The notes: a model not told the origin generated them from the letters alone. Shown: positions 1 through 11,192, counted from the stretch's first letter. The stretch is DNA of 64,000 bases from Juglans regia (GCF_001411555.2 NC_049908.1:27132724-27196723), one strand, 5' to 3'. Made by a program: numbers and translations.

Positions 1-1213
1 GGTGCTACCAGGATGAGCAGTATATGGTGTGCAATGGGCTTCCTTCATAATCATTTCCTTTAATTTAGGAACATTATGAATCACTTTCCTATCCTTGTAG
101 TACAACATCTCATCTTTACCAATCGAGAAATGTTGTGGTCCTTCGGATTTCCGAATTTTCTACCAAAGTTTCTCCAATTTATCATCTTTACCCTGTCCTT
201 TGATAATTTTCCCATCAATTAATGGTACAATCTCCTGCACCACTATTAACTTGATATCTCTTGGAGTCTTTCCTATAAGCAATTCTCGCATTCCTACCAA
301 AAGTGATTGAATTTCGGCCCGAGTCTTACGGCTAAGGGCTTCTGCTACCACATTGGTTTTTCCAAGGTGGTACTTGATCTCACACTGGAAATTGCTGATC
401 ATCTCAACCCATCTTCTCTGCCTCATGTTCAGGTTCTTTTGACTAAACAGATACTTGAGACTTTTATGGTCAGTGTACATCTCACACTTTTCTCCATAAA
501 GATAATGTCTCCAGATTTTTAATGCAAAGACTACGACGACAAGTTCCAAATCATGAGTAGGGTAATTCCACTCATGATCCTTGAGTTGTCGCAAGGCATA
601 AGTGACAACTCACTCTTCTTGCATTAATATGCACCCTAAACCCATCTTAGAGGCATCACTATAAACCACATACGGCTTATGAGGCTCAGATAAAGCCAAC
701 ACAAGTGTTGTGGTTAACCTCCTTTTTGAGTTCCTAGAAGCTCCTTTCACATTCCTCATTCCAAACGTACTTATTATTCTTCTTTTTCAATGCCGTTAAG
801 GGATCAAATAGTTTAGAAAATCCTTCGATGAATCTTTGGTAATATCTTACCAAACCCAGAAAACTACATATCTCGTGGGTATTAGTATGTTTCTATCATT
901 CCATTACTGCTTCTATCTTGGTAGGTTCTACAGCCACACCTTTACTAAAAATAACATGTCCCAAAAATTTCACCTCCCTAAGCCAGAACTCACACTTGCT
1001 GAGCTTAGTGTAAAGCTGATATTCTTGTAAGGTCCTCAACACTATCCTCGAGTGTTCCCTATGTTCTTCATCACTTCAGGAGTAAATCAAAGTGTTGACA
1101 ATGAACACTACTAAAAACTTGTCCAAATACTGCCTAAATATCCGGTTTATCAAATCCATGAATGCTACTGGGGCATTTGTCAGTCCGAAAGGCATTACTA
1201 AAAATTCAAAGAG
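1..1213 (-). pseudogene. Ty3/Gypsy pol remnant (RT, RNase H, start of integrase)
   Basis: Decayed polyprotein of a Ty3/Gypsy LTR retrotransposon, read on the minus strand and running off the left edge. From about 1213 downward the translation gives the RT motif MPFGLTNAP (codon for M at 1193-1195). The catalytic FIDD box has become FIVN, so the reverse transcriptase is dead. An in-frame stop follows soon after. The RNase H part shows YSDASKMGLGC, an in-frame TGA near 606, [10 protein letters not shown] and VAEALSRK, where the usual ADALSR aspartate is now glutamate. The open stretch 160-594 is only this RNase H core. Positions 1-120 encode the H2C2-like N-terminal part of integrase. The right edge joins duplicated host sequence at about 1213. 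No LTR is visible. Family assignment is firm; lineage is not resolved. Confidence 0.9.
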
Positions 1214-1694
1214 TTAGTTTCCTTATTGTTAATTAAAATAAAAAAAAGAGTTTGTTTATTGGACGTTTGTCTGTAGAGGTTGAGTCATCTAAATGAAGGG
1301 TGAGGTTGAGTCTCTGTTTAGATAGAGAATGTTGTCTCTTGGACGTTTATCTGTAAAGAGTATCAACAATAGTGAAGACTAGACCAGTCACAAAAGGAAT
1401 GTGCTAGTGGAGCTCCAAATGCATTATTTTAGTTTATGATGTCATATTTGATATGGGAAAATCTCATAATGTATCCGATTATGGATGTAAATTTTTCTAA
1501 TGAATGAATTATGAAAATTTTTCTTAAAAAAAATTTATAGACAAAACGTGGTCACATGATGTGTATATAGTACTCAAAGTTAAAACTCAATTATGATGGA
1601 CAACTTGTTTGATATTTGGGTACTTCAAGTTCTCTATGTGTTGATTCTCGTTTAGGCAGCTTCTATTTTAATACAAAATATTGATAAGACTTAT
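1214..1694. repeat. Segmental duplication copy 1, left part
   Basis: Closely matches 24403-24835 in the same orientation, with scattered substitutions and small indels. It is the distal 3' flank of gene A. No coding potential was recognised. It is interrupted at 1694 by the solo-LTR-like insertion. Confidence 0.85.
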
Positions 1695-1794
1695 TGTTGA
1701 GGGAAAAATTAGATAATTGGCATATTCTTGTGAAAAACTATATAAACTTGTGTTGTAACAAGTGTGTAGTGTGTCAAAGTGAAAAAGGGAGGGC

Positions 1795-2130
1795 AAACTC
1801 AAGTCAGAGAGTTCGCTCGAAGTGGCTCAACATTTCGCTCGAGCGAACTTCAAGTCAGAGACTTTGCTCGACATGGCTCGACACTTCGCTCGAGCGAACT
1901 TCAACTTAGAGAGTTCGCTCGAACATGGTTCAACACTTCGCTCAAGCTACATTCAAGTCAAAGAGTTCACTTGACTTAGCTCGACACTTGGCTCGAGCAA
2001 ACTTCAAGTCAGAGAGTTCGCTCGACATGGTTCAACACTTCGCTCAAGCTACATTCAAGTCAGAGAGTTCGCTTGACTTGGCTCGACACTTGGCTCGAGC
2101 GAAACTAAGTTCGCTTGACACTTCGCTCGA
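1795..2130. repeat. Tandem array with TCGCTCGAGCGAA palindromes
   Basis: About five to six imperfect units of roughly 60 bp. Each combines AACTTCAAGTCAGAGAGTTC with GCTCGACATGGCTCGACACT and a CGCTCGAGCG palindrome. It lies upstream of the TATA box of the solo LTR, the place where LTRs carry enhancer repeats. Confidence 0.85.
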
Positions 2131-2185
2131 GCCAATGTTCTGGAAACCTAATTTTCTTAGGTTTGAGTGCCTCTTTCCTTATTGG

Positions 2186-2193
2186 TATAAAAG
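2186..2193 (+). promoter_or_regulatory. TATA box of the solo LTR
   Basis: TATAAAAG lies downstream of the tandem array and upstream of a C/A-rich stretch suited to transcription start. The position fits the U3/R boundary of an LTR. Activity is not shown by the sequence. Confidence 0.5.
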
Positions 2194-2807
2194 GAAACCT
2201 TTTGGTCTTTCCTTTTGTGTGGAAAAATAGAGCAAAAACTCAAAGTGTTTCAAGAGCCAAAGAGAGAAACATTTTCCTCACCTTGTGAATCTCTTTTGGA
2301 CAAACACATATCCACCACACCACACTCAAAATCAAATCTCATTCAAAGTCCATTGAAGTGGACGTGTTGACTGTCCGGAAGGTTTCCGGAGCTGCCGTTG
2401 ATGCAGAGATCGAGAGGTTCTCGTGGAAAGCTATAGAAGGTCAGAATTCCGACACTACATGCGTGTAGAGATCGAGTGGGTCACTCGTGATGTTGCAAGT
2501 TAAGTTTAGGAACTACAAAGATTTTGTGAGTGTCTTTAAATTGGTTGTAATAAACTTTTTCTATAGTGGATTTTAGGTGATGCCTTACACCCGGAGTGGT
2601 TTTAGATTTTGAAGAAGTTCTTCAAATGAGTTTCCACTTCGTGACCAAAATCATTGTGTTGATTGTTTGTATTTATTGATTAACTGTTCGTTTGTCTCTA
2701 TTTTTTAAAAGACTATCAAAATTGGATTACACTTATTCACCCCCCCTCTAGGTGTAGTGATTGGTAGAACTACTGCTTTTTCACTTATTTTTCTAAGCAG
2801 GCTGCAT

Positions 2808-2813
<6 letters not shown>

Positions 2814-2849
<36 letters not shown>
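2814..2849. repeat. (TA)n microsatellite
   Basis: Pure TA run followed by a short ACACAC tract. The equivalent point of copy 2 has (TA)n(CA)n at 24850-24900, so the tract predates the duplication and has changed length. Confidence 0.9.
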
Positions 2850-2853
<4 letters not shown>

Positions 2854-3448
2854 CACACACATATTTTACAAAGTCTGTTAAAGGAGTGCATGAAGGGTCC
2901 TTAATATCCATCGCGGAGGTCAAGGCGGCAAGCTGCAGGAGGGATTTTATTAGGGATATTAGTGGCCAGTGGGTCATGCTATCAAATTGTAATTCACGCA
3001 ACGAACATATATATGAGATCACATATACGTAGTATATTAATATTATTAGAATATTATATATGCATGCAGGTCATTTTGGATTATTTTAGATAGGTCAGTG
3101 ATCGATCATCATATATATCCTTAGAGTACTTGATCTAGATGATCATGAGTTTTTATATATATTTGTTTCATTCTACTTATATATAATACGTTTTTTTTGT
3201 ATTGTTCATTGCTAGCTAGAAGTAGTACTTATAATGAGAAATATATTAATTAATTTATACAAATATATTAATTTATGGAAATAATTGATTTTTGGAAACT
3301 AGTTGGAGTACGGCTTTAGTATCATATAATTATATATTTTGATTCCAAGAATAAATAAATAAATAATCCAGCATGCAACCAAAGAGTATCATTTATGGTC
3401 AGTGTACATATCACACTTTTCTATCAGCTCGGATCGAAAAGGTGAATT

Positions 3449-3833
3449 ACTTGGGATGGTTTGGTTTTACAAATCTTTTAAATCATCTCATTACATCTCA
3501 ACATCTAAATATCATTTAAATATAAATATTTTTTAATTTTAAATTTTTAACTTTTTCATCTAATTATTACATAATTATTACAATTTTTCCAAACTTTCAA
3601 AAAATAATATAAAAATTAATTCAACTTTTTTAAATCTAAAAGAAATTAAATTGAAAAATTTATATATATTCTAATATTGTTTTAATTTTATAATTTTTTT
3701 ATTCAACTTCTTTTGTTCTCATTTTTCAAAATTCTATAAAACTCAATATAAATTATTTTATTATTATTTATAAATTATCTTATTATTATTCATAAATTTT
3801 TTATCTCATATGTATAACTAAATTAGACCTGAA
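3449..3833. mobile_element. AT-rich MITE-like element
   Basis: Begins GGTTTGGTTTTACAAAT followed by CATCTCAT, continues in AT-rich sequence and ends with ATCTCATATGTATAACTAAA, giving weakly inverted ends. Relatives occur at 9915-10240, 18836-19040, 21238-21411, 22988-23275 and 25468-25855; the last is the same insertion inherited through the segmental duplication. Confidence 0.6.
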
Positions 3834-3913
3834 TCAGTTGTGAGCAGGAATGCTTCTAGTCCTTAATTGATAGGAAAACCTCTACATGACTACCCATTAC
3901 GTGAGTACGCGCA

Positions 3914-4033
3914 CGCGACTACAAAAAAAACGAGTTTTTGCAATTAAAAAATTATTTGTAATTAATTTTAATTATAAATAATTATTTTATTAAAATTAAT
4001 TAATTATAAATAAATAATTTTCTTGTAATATAC
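3914..4033. mobile_element. CACTA-type MITE fragment
   Basis: Present in copy 1 and absent from the matching site in copy 2, where GTGAGTAC runs straight into TGACAAACC. Inner ends read GACTACAAAAAAAACGAG and AATTTTCTTGTAATA, resembling degenerate CACTACAAGAAAA termini. The flanking TAC may be a 3-bp target duplication. Confidence 0.5.
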
Positions 4034-4341
4034 TGACAAACCAAAGCAAAAGCCAGACCACTATCTTCTTTTCATATATACGTTTAATTTCTTGTTTAAG
4101 ATAAGACCTTGGAAATCTGGTGAACGAACGTCGTCCTTAATTTGGCTGGAAGAATGATTCTTGGGTTAATGGGGTGGGGGATCAGTTGGCAATTTTATAG
4201 ATTATAAGAATATTATTAAATTTTTAATAAAAATTAATGGAAGCAATATAAATTTATTGTAAAGAACATGTTCTAACCAGATACATTATCTAAGTTTATA
4301 TGATAAAAGAAAAATATTAATACACTATAAAGATATCATGT

Positions 4342-4530
4342 TTCTAAGATGGAAAATACTCTAACTATTACACAAAAATAATCTCACAAATTGATATAAC
4401 TTGATGTGATTCGTTAGATTATAAAGTTACTTTTATAATAAAATAGATCTAAAAGATCAGATGAAATTACGTCAGTTTGTAAAATTATTTTTGTATAATT
4501 TATTTATAGATGTAGTAATCATCTTCTAAG
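4342..4530. mobile_element. 175-bp MITE with TTCTAAG target duplication
   Basis: The insert 4349-4523 is flanked by TTCTAAG at 4342-4348 and 4524-4530. Copy 3 (near 62330) has the uninterrupted site. The ends are imperfect inverted repeats built around ACAAAAATAATyTyACAAA. A 7-8 bp target duplication suggests a hAT-type non-autonomous element. Confidence 0.75.
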
Positions 4531-5220
4531 ACATCAAGTCCCGAGGGTATCAATATACCACAAAATTATTATGTCAAAGATATCACATAATATAGATTAA
4601 AAAATAAATAACATGGTCACATTTAATTTCTAAAACTCATGATAAATCACATGAATATATGCATAAAGTATTTCCCAAAATATATATTTCAACCATTACG
4701 AAATTTACTCAATTTCCACTACTACCAAATTAGCAATATAGCCAAAATTTATACGAGTTTTAAAGTGCACAATACCAATTTAACCAAAAAAAAAAAAAAA
4801 AAAACCATTAATTAACGAACTACTTTATCTTGTTTGCTAATCCAACGTCCAGCCAAAGTTCCTCGAGTTAATGAAATAGATACCTAGAAGTTAGAACCTA
4901 GTCGACCATAAAGAAAGATATTAATCCTCTAACTTATCCACATATTATATAATTGAACCCATTAACTTCACCCTAAATAAATATGGACAGGCACTATGAA
5001 TAGAAAATATTTCTTCTTATAGAAATATTTTATATAAACAAGGAAACTTTTCGTAATAAAATAATTATAATAATATCAAAGCGTGTTAAAGAGTTGTCAA
5101 ATCAATCTGCATAAAAAAAAGTTCAAATTAATTAGTTACATTATTGGAGTCTAGATGTATTATAAAAAAAAAAAAAAAACAGTATAAATTATTCTACAAT
5201 TAACATAAATATCAGATATA

Positions 5221-7632
5221 TCAGTTGACCTCTTTGCAGCGAAGCATCTCTACAACCTGGGTCATGGCTGGCCTATCATCCTTGTCTTCGGCAACGCATT
5301 GCAAAGCCACCTTGAGCAGAAGCTCCATCTTATCCTTGTCCTCACCTGGATCTACAATCTCCTCAATATTCCACGACTCCCTTGAAGCTTCACCATCAGC
5401 ATGCATGATCTTCTCCCTCACCAGCGTGTCCAATCTAGTATGCTCTTTCGCCCCTCCACCACCAGAGCTATGCTGCGTACCTGTGGGGCTCTTTCCAGTA
5501 ACCATTTCCAGCACCACAATCCCATAGCTATAGACATCAACTTTAGAGGTGATAGGAAGATTATAAACCCATTCAGGGGCCATATAACCTCTAGTTCCTC
5601 TCATCTTTGAGAAACTTGAATGATCATGCTCACTTCTATTCAGTAGTTTAGACAGACCAAAATCTGCTACCTTTGGTTGATAGTTGGAGTCCAAGAGGAT
5701 GTTATGAGGCTTTACATCACAATGTAAAACCCACTCTAGGCACTCTTCATGCAAATAAGCTAGGCCTTTCGCTGTGCCCACTGCAATATCAAACCTCTTT
5801 TTCCAATCAAGTTCGTTAGAAGCAAGTTTTTCTGCTAAGGTTCCATGCTCCATGAACTCGTACACCAGAAGCCTATGCTTTCCCTCTGCGCAGTATCCCC
5901 AGATGTCTATCAAGTTCATGTGGTTAAGCCTCCCAATGATATTTACTTCTGCTAGGAATTCGGCTTCTCCTTGGTTAGCTTCGTCGAGTCTTTTGATTGC
6001 TGCAACTCGCTTATCGGGCAGTATACCTTTGTATACTACCCCTACCCCTCCTCGTCCAATCACTTCAACGAATCCCCGTGTGGCCTTTTTCAGCTCAGAA
6101 AACTTGAATCGCTTGAATCTAGACATCAGGAGGTATCCTTCTGCAACTTGGTCGGAATTCTTACTGCTCATGAACAAGAAAAAGAGCACCAGGAAAATGC
6201 AGGTTACCTCTAGGCCTCCCACTGCAGTAGCAAACCAAAGCAAAAGCTTCACTGTCTTATTTTCATACGTTCCTCTAACTTGCCTGCTAAGTTCGGGTGT
6301 GCAATTCAACCTTGATTCGGCGGCATCCAGCGTCCTGTTATAGACAAAACCAGCTTTGGGTACTTTTAAATAAAAGTCTCCCTCAAAATTTGGTGTCTGT
6401 CGTCCATTGAGTAACTCATACTTGGGGTAACATAAATAGCCACGGTACACATCTGCGCTAAATCTAAATTGGAAACCTTTGCAACCACACGTCGTCAGGC
6501 ATTCGTTTTCACAGTGTTGTAAGGTCACATTAGGCTGGAACTTTATATCATTGCCAAAGAAGTCAGCATGAGAAAGTTGGACAAAACTAGACAGCTCTTC
6601 ATGACTCTGATTGCAAGGGAGATTGAAGTCTGCTTCACACCCAAAAGACCAATCAGTTGGATCTTTGATCTTGAATCCCTGCAAGCAAGAGCATCTCCTG
6701 CCGGAAGCATGATCATAACTACAAACACTATTGGGCCCACATATGCCATGAATCGTGCATGGATCCGACACCGCTTGCCATGTGACAACCCAATCCCACC
6801 CTTCATTCGTTGCTTCCAGGCTGTATAATCGAAGGTTACCATCACGATCAAGAGTTAATCTTCTGTGAGTTTTCACACCAAAATCTGTAGCTAGGATCTC
6901 CAAATGATCAGATGACCAGATATAGCCCGACTCGTTCAGTACTGCAGCTCTACTAGAGTTGTACATAGACCTTCCGGCTAGTCCAGGATCACTAAGCAAT
7001 GGATCAGGCCAGTAGAGACTGGATACAACAGGACCTTGGTATAACAGTCGAAGTACATTATCGTTGTCAAAAAATAGCTTATAGTAGCCAGAAGAATAGT
7101 CTACTTTGCTTGATTTTGATACAAGGGTTGAAATCCTGGTTAGTGTTTGTTGTGGAAGAAGAGTATCTGTTGGTGAATCAAAGCTCTGCCAGATGACACC
7201 ACTCTGATCAGAATGATTTAGAACAAGATTTCCCGTGTTTTGGAGCTGTAGTTGCAATTTCGAGGACTCTAAAGGGGTCGAGGCTGCTGTTCTGGTGACC
7301 CAAACAGTTGTACCAACAGAATTTGTTAGGCGAAGCTTGCCATCTTTCGAAAGCGAAAGCTGTGAACCTGTTCCATCAACCGGATCATCACGGTTTGCCA
7401 TCCAAACAACGGTCGGAGCTGAGGACCTTGTCAACCATATGGCAAAGCAGAAAGCATTTTCACCGACCGGGAAAAATCCCGCAGAGAAATCACCATTGAG
7501 AGAAACCAGTTTGTCGCTTGGGTTCTCAACAGATAAAGATGAGCCTCTGAGAACGTCAAATTTTTCTGACGATGAAGATAGGAGAGGAGTTTTGATGAGC
7601 AAAAGAAGAAGGAAGAAAATTGCGATATCCAT
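5221..7632 (-). CDS. Gene A: G-type lectin S-receptor-like kinase (ZmPK1-like)
   Basis: Single-exon gene, 803 aa, predicted plasma-membrane receptor kinase. Residues 1-22 form a hydrophobic signal peptide. A bulb-type lectin domain spans about 27-160 (GDFSAGFFPVG, WMANRDDPV, IWQSFDSPTDTLLP), followed by an S-locus glycoprotein region, an EGF-like cysteine cluster (C292 to C332) and a PAN-like cysteine segment (about 340-424). The transmembrane helix is 461-488. The kinase domain is about 523-798: glycine loop GRGGVG 526-531, K547, E562, HCD 637-639, N644, DFG 657-659, APE 685-687. All catalytic residues are present. Cysteine replaces arginine before the catalytic Asp, so it is a non-RD kinase, a type often linked to innate immune perception; its ligand is unknown. 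The ATG at 7630-7632 is supported by the signal peptide and by gene B. Compared with gene C, a nine-residue segment near residue 763 is replaced by five residues (GEDKD). Confidence 0.93.
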   Translation of the reverse strand: MDIAIFFLLLLLIKTPLLSSSSEKFDVLRGSSLSVENPSDKLVSLNGDFSAGFFPVGENAFCFAIWLTRSSAPTVVWMANRDDPVDGTGSQLSLSKDGKLRLTNSVGTTVWVTRTAASTPLESSKLQLQLQNTGNLVLNHSDQSGVIWQSFDSPTDTLLPQQTLTRISTLVSKSSKVDYSSGYYKLFFDNDNVLRLLYQGPVVSSLYWPDPLLSDPGLAGRSMYNSSRAAVLNESGYIWSSDHLEILATDFGVKTHRRLTLDRDGNLRLYSLEATNEGWDWVVTWQAVSDPCTIHGICGPNSVCSYDHASGRRCSCLQGFKIKDPTDWSFGCEADFNLPCNQSHEELSSFVQLSHADFFGNDIKFQPNVTLQHCENECLTTCGCKGFQFRFSADVYRGYLCYPKYELLNGRQTPNFEGDFYLKVPKAGFVYNRTLDAAESRLNCTPELSRQVRGTYENKTVKLLLWFATAVGGLEVTCIFLVLFFLFMSSKNSDQVAEGYLLMSRFKRFKFSELKKATRGFVEVIGRGGVGVVYKGILPDKRVAAIKRLDEANQGEAEFLAEVNIIGRLNHMNLIDIWGYCAEGKHRLLVYEFMEHGTLAEKLASNELDWKKRFDIAVGTAKGLAYLHEECLEWVLHCDVKPHNILLDSNYQPKVADFGLSKLLNRSEHDHSSFSKMRGTRGYMAPEWVYNLPITSKVDVYSYGIVVLEMVTGKSPTGTQHSSGGGGAKEHTRLDTLVREKIMHADGEASRESWNIEEIVDPGEDKDKMELLLKVALQCVAEDKDDRPAMTQVVEMLRCKEVN

Positions 7633-7715
7633 GATGAGAATACAAGAGAGTTACATAGTCGAGATCATCTTTCTACTTTCTGATCGAGTCTTTATCTACG
7701 GTACTGATAGATGCG

Positions 7716-7723
7716 TATATATA
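7716..7723 (-). promoter_or_regulatory. TATA box of gene A
   Basis: CTATATATAC on the minus strand about 85 bp before the gene A ATG, a normal distance for a plant core promoter with a short 5' UTR. The leader motif AGTAGAAAGAT is shared with the gene B leader at about 28767. Confidence 0.55.
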
Positions 7724-7907
7724 GGAGAAGATCAATGCAAATGTTCGCCATGTGTTTTCCCAGCCCACTTGCTGATAAACTAAAACGAACGTTTGCAAGA
7801 CCATTCCTCAGACAAACCATTCCTCAGACAAAGGCTATGGATGGACATCATGTCATGATCATGTAGTCAATTAAATTACAGCTTAAAACCTAATTATATA
7901 TGGCCTT

Positions 7908-8657
7908 GCCTGATGGTGCAAGTTTACGTTGACTCTCGCTAGCTAGCTTAGGGTTATGATCTGATTAATGTTAATGTTATGGACAAGTACTTTTAAATGT
8001 ATAAATTTATTTTACAAAAAAGTTAATATCGCTATAAAAAATTGATTTTTTTTATTATTTTTTTTACAGTGAAGTCTTATAAAAATTCTGTTTAAAACTT
8101 GTAAATCTTATATATATCATTATTCTCTTTTAAAACATACTGATAAGACTTAGTTTTCTAAGCAGGCTTCAATATATATATATATATATTATTTTCAATG
8201 TCTGTATATATATATATATAATATGAAGCTGGGTCCTGTTCATCGTGTCAAGCAAGCCGGCAAGGAGTGATTTTTTATTAGGTGTTGTGGGGTATGCTAC
8301 CAAATAAATTGCATTTTATTAAATGGGGCGCCGGTTGAAACAAACGTATATATTATGCCATACACAGTGTTCATTAGATTTTCTTAGCCAATATAAAAAA
8401 TGAAAGCTTAGTTTTAGAGTGCGCAGCTTGACCATTATATATATATATATATAATTGTTTAATTAAGGAGTACTCTAGAGGATTTTTTTTATTTAATTTT
8501 TTTTTCTTTTTCTCATATAATTAAGTATTTGAATTGTTCAATGCGGGAGTTTATATTGATCAATCATTAGTTCCAAATTTATACAAATTATATGTTTTCT
8601 GGAAATTAGTTGGAGTACTACTGTTTTCGATCGTAATCTACAATTGATTTTTGGTTC

Positions 8658-8689
<32 letters not shown>

Positions 8690-9215
8690 GCTCCAGGAAT
8701 AAATAAATAAAAATATATATAGCATATAGCCGATGATCGATCAAATTGCATGCCTGGCCGTGTGGGGGCCAGGCCAACCTAGGTATTTTATAAAAATACT
8801 CCTAATTTAAAATATAATTACGTAAAATATTGTAAAAAATTTTATGTGTAAATTATTTTCCGTATAAGATTGAAGTCCTTAAATATTTGTAGTGTTATTC
8901 TTCTTACTCATGGATTCAAATATTTGAATGACATTATAATTAATGAATAACGAAAACGAATTATATATTTTTTGGGTCAATTGTTGAATAACGAAAACGA
9001 CCTATTTTGGTATATATATGGTTGGATGTTCTGATCAAATATTAATTACGTTCAATTTTTAGTTACTACATGATGTAGTCCAATGTGGCCGTATATATGC
9101 TCATTGGTCATGATGACAACCAACCTAGCTAGCTGTGGAAGATATTACGTTCGATTTAATAGCGACGACAATGGATGTTTCCGGCGATTTTTCATACGAC
9201 AAAATGCAGCGTTGG

Positions 9216-9258
<43 letters not shown>

Positions 9259-9560
9259 TGACATAGATGATAAGTAGTATAAAGACCTTTAAATAAAATT
9301 ATTCTACAAAATAATAATAGTGTTAAAATAAAATAAATCTGGGCCATCAATATTGCCATCTTTTATATATATATGCTTCCCTTCTTATTAAATTCCAATA
9401 AAATAGACCAAGTTGCAGTAGCGGAACCAACAATTGTGTTGAGGAGAGGCAAATTTTTCTATTATGTAACACATTTATATAAAGAGTAATATTGTTAAAT
9501 ACAGTCTTAAGGTGTGCAAGTTCTATGTACTTCCTTAAAATTTTGGGAATATAAAAAAAA
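7908..9560. repeat. Upstream flank of gene A, duplicated at 27253-28490
   Basis: No gene seen. Shares long matches with 27253-28490 in the same plus-strand orientation, starting at TGATGGTGCAAGTTTACGTT. It contains several (TA)n tracts (8172, 8208, 8440, 8660, 9222). Near 9500 lies one end of a MITE that is more complete at 28425-28565. Confidence 0.8.
9222..9256. repeat. (TA)n microsatellite
   Basis: Pure TA dinucleotide run. The equivalent tract in copy 2 (near 28170) is far shorter. Confidence 0.9.
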
Positions 9561-9914
9561 ATTGGAGAGAAATATTTTTAGGTATATTTTAAAAAATTTT
9601 AAAAAGCATATGGAATTATAAATTTATTTGGGGGGAGAATTATGTATAAAATCTAGTACTCTATATTTCAAGAAGTTTGGGGGGTAAAAATTTCTCAAAA
9701 TTTTTCAAAAATTTTCACAAGTTTTTTTTTTAAATTACTATTCAACATTTTCCTTACTGTACCAGGAAATATGCCGCATTTATATATCAGGAAATTAAGC
9801 TTATGCTTCAAGCTTATCTAAGAAAATAGACAAAAGTCTTCATTTCTATTTGCCAGAATTTGGTAAAGATGCTACTTGTCAGATTTTAATAGTTGAATTG
9901 AAATATATTGGTCT

Positions 9915-10240
9915 TAGGCATCATTTGAATAGTCAGATGAGATGAGATATATAAAAAATATATAAATATTAATAAAATAATTTGTAAATAAAAATAAAAT
10001 TATTTGTGAATAATAGTGAAATAGTTTAAATTAAAATTTTTATTGAGTTATGAGAAATGAGAAAAAAAGCTGAATAAAAATATTATAATGTTAAAATATT
10101 ATTATAATAAAATTTTTAAATAAAATTTTTATTTTAAGATTGAATAATTTTTTTATATGAGAGTTTGAAAATTTTGTAATAATTAGATAAAAAAATATAA
10201 AAGAGAAATTGAAAAGTGATGCTTAGGGTGGATTGGAGTG
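9915..10240. mobile_element. AT-rich MITE-like element (inverted relative)
   Basis: Starts GGCATCATTTGAATAGTCAGATGAGATGAG in spread form and ends in the reverse complement of the common TCTAATTATTACAA motif, then GATGCTTAGGGT. It belongs to the family at 3449-3833 in the opposite orientation. Located between duplicated blocks. Confidence 0.55.
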
Positions 10241-10249
10241 GAATTAACT

Positions 10250-10780
10250 TGTGGTGCTTCAAGGGACCAAAATTACTCTACTATATTGGAACCTAGCTAG
10301 TTTGCTACATGATATAACCACGACTTTCAATGGAATTAGGATAGGGTTGGAGTATTGTGGCTCAAAACTCTTAAAGAGGTGACTTTTTTTATTTATTGGT
10401 CCATCTGTTGACTTATACTTTTCCTCTTCCGTAACACCTCGTTATTCAATGAATAAGCATGAAAGTCCCTTCTAGAAATTTCGAGGATCGAGCCAGTGTG
10501 TTATTATTGATCTTGACTAAATTATTTTCTTAATGAATACTAAATACAAAGATTTTTCATAATAAATAAAGTCATTTTGTTTTAAAATATTAAAATCATG
10601 AAACAGAGCATGGAAGCATTTATATACTAAAAAAATTTCAAACTTTGTACTGTAAAAATCAGGACTTAAAATCTTTGTACACGATTTAAGCCTCTGTCTT
10701 GCCTTCTTGGACAAAGTCTCGTCCTATAGTTCTATCTTCATAAATATTTTCATATGTGATGGTTTAAAAACATAAATTCT
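10250..10780. repeat. Duplicated intergenic block, matches 32616-33090
   Basis: Matches 32616-33090 in direct orientation (from TTCAAGGGACCAAA onward), apart from a roughly 40-bp segment missing in the second copy. It marks the far end of segmental copy 1. No coding potential recognised. 10780-11130 shows nothing identifiable. Confidence 0.75.
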
Positions 10781-11130
10781 TGGTAGAGTTACATGGAATT
10801 GTACACGTTAATAAGGATATGAGGAAATTCTTAGTAGACTATTAACAGTATAAAAGTTTGTAATGGGTTATCACGAAACTAGTTGAAGGAAATCACTAGA
10901 GTATCAAAAGTAAAAAACTATTTGAAGGACGGCTTTTAGGCCAGCCGAGTAAGTAGTGTTATGATTGTAGGGTGTCTCTTGATGATATGCCCAACTCTCT
11001 AGTTCTAGCTATTTATATATTATTTTGAATTGAAATTTGGTCAATTAATTCTTACATAGTAAAATAAGCCCCTTTGTCAATGAATTCAACATTCCTAGCT
11101 ACTTTCCTAGTAATTTCCATACACCATATA

Positions 11131-11131
11131 A

Positions 11132-11188
<57 letters not shown>
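11131..11188. repeat. (TA)n(TG)n compound microsatellite
   Basis: TA run to 11150, then a TG run to 11188. It abuts the 5' truncation point of the LINE. Confidence 0.95.
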
Positions 11189-11190
<2 letters not shown>

Positions 11191-11192
11191 CA

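Larger units (their letters stand above)
1690..2788 (+). mobile_element. Solo-LTR-like element with 5-bp target duplication
   Basis: The element occupies 1695-2783 (1,089 bp), starts with TG, ends with CA, and is flanked by the direct repeat CTTAT at 1690-1694 and 2784-2788. The paralogous site near 24830 has one CTTAT and no insert, which proves the boundaries. It holds a tandem array at 1795-2130, a TATA box at 2186-2193 and the CCCCCCCTCTAGG string near 2740 that often lies close to the end of Copia-type LTRs. It has no gag or pol. Best read as a solo LTR, probably Copia, left by LTR-LTR recombination; a non-autonomous element is the alternative. Short open frames inside it are repeat artefacts. 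Confidence 0.8.
2789..5220. repeat. 3' flank of gene A, segmental duplication copy 1
   Basis: No gene seen. 2789-4258 matches 24836-26505 (copy 2), and parts of 2990-5220 match 55280-55332 plus 62173-62582 (copy 3). It holds a (TA)n tract, an AT-rich MITE (3449-3833), a CACTA-type MITE (about 3914-4033), a 31-nt Gypsy-derived patch (3391-3421) and a 175-bp MITE (4349-4523). 4740-5180 has no counterpart in copy 3. Poly-A runs occur at 4783 and 5164. Confidence 0.75.

Noticed and set aside
1795..2130. Regular repeats that might suggest a CRISPR-like array
   Set aside because: Units are contiguous tandem copies with no unique spacers, inside an LTR of a plant genome.
5225..7783. Several open frames on the plus strand across gene A, up to 189 codons
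   Set aside because: They lie antisense to the lectin and kinase domains, match no family and have no supporting promoter. The same effect occurs antisense to genes B and C.
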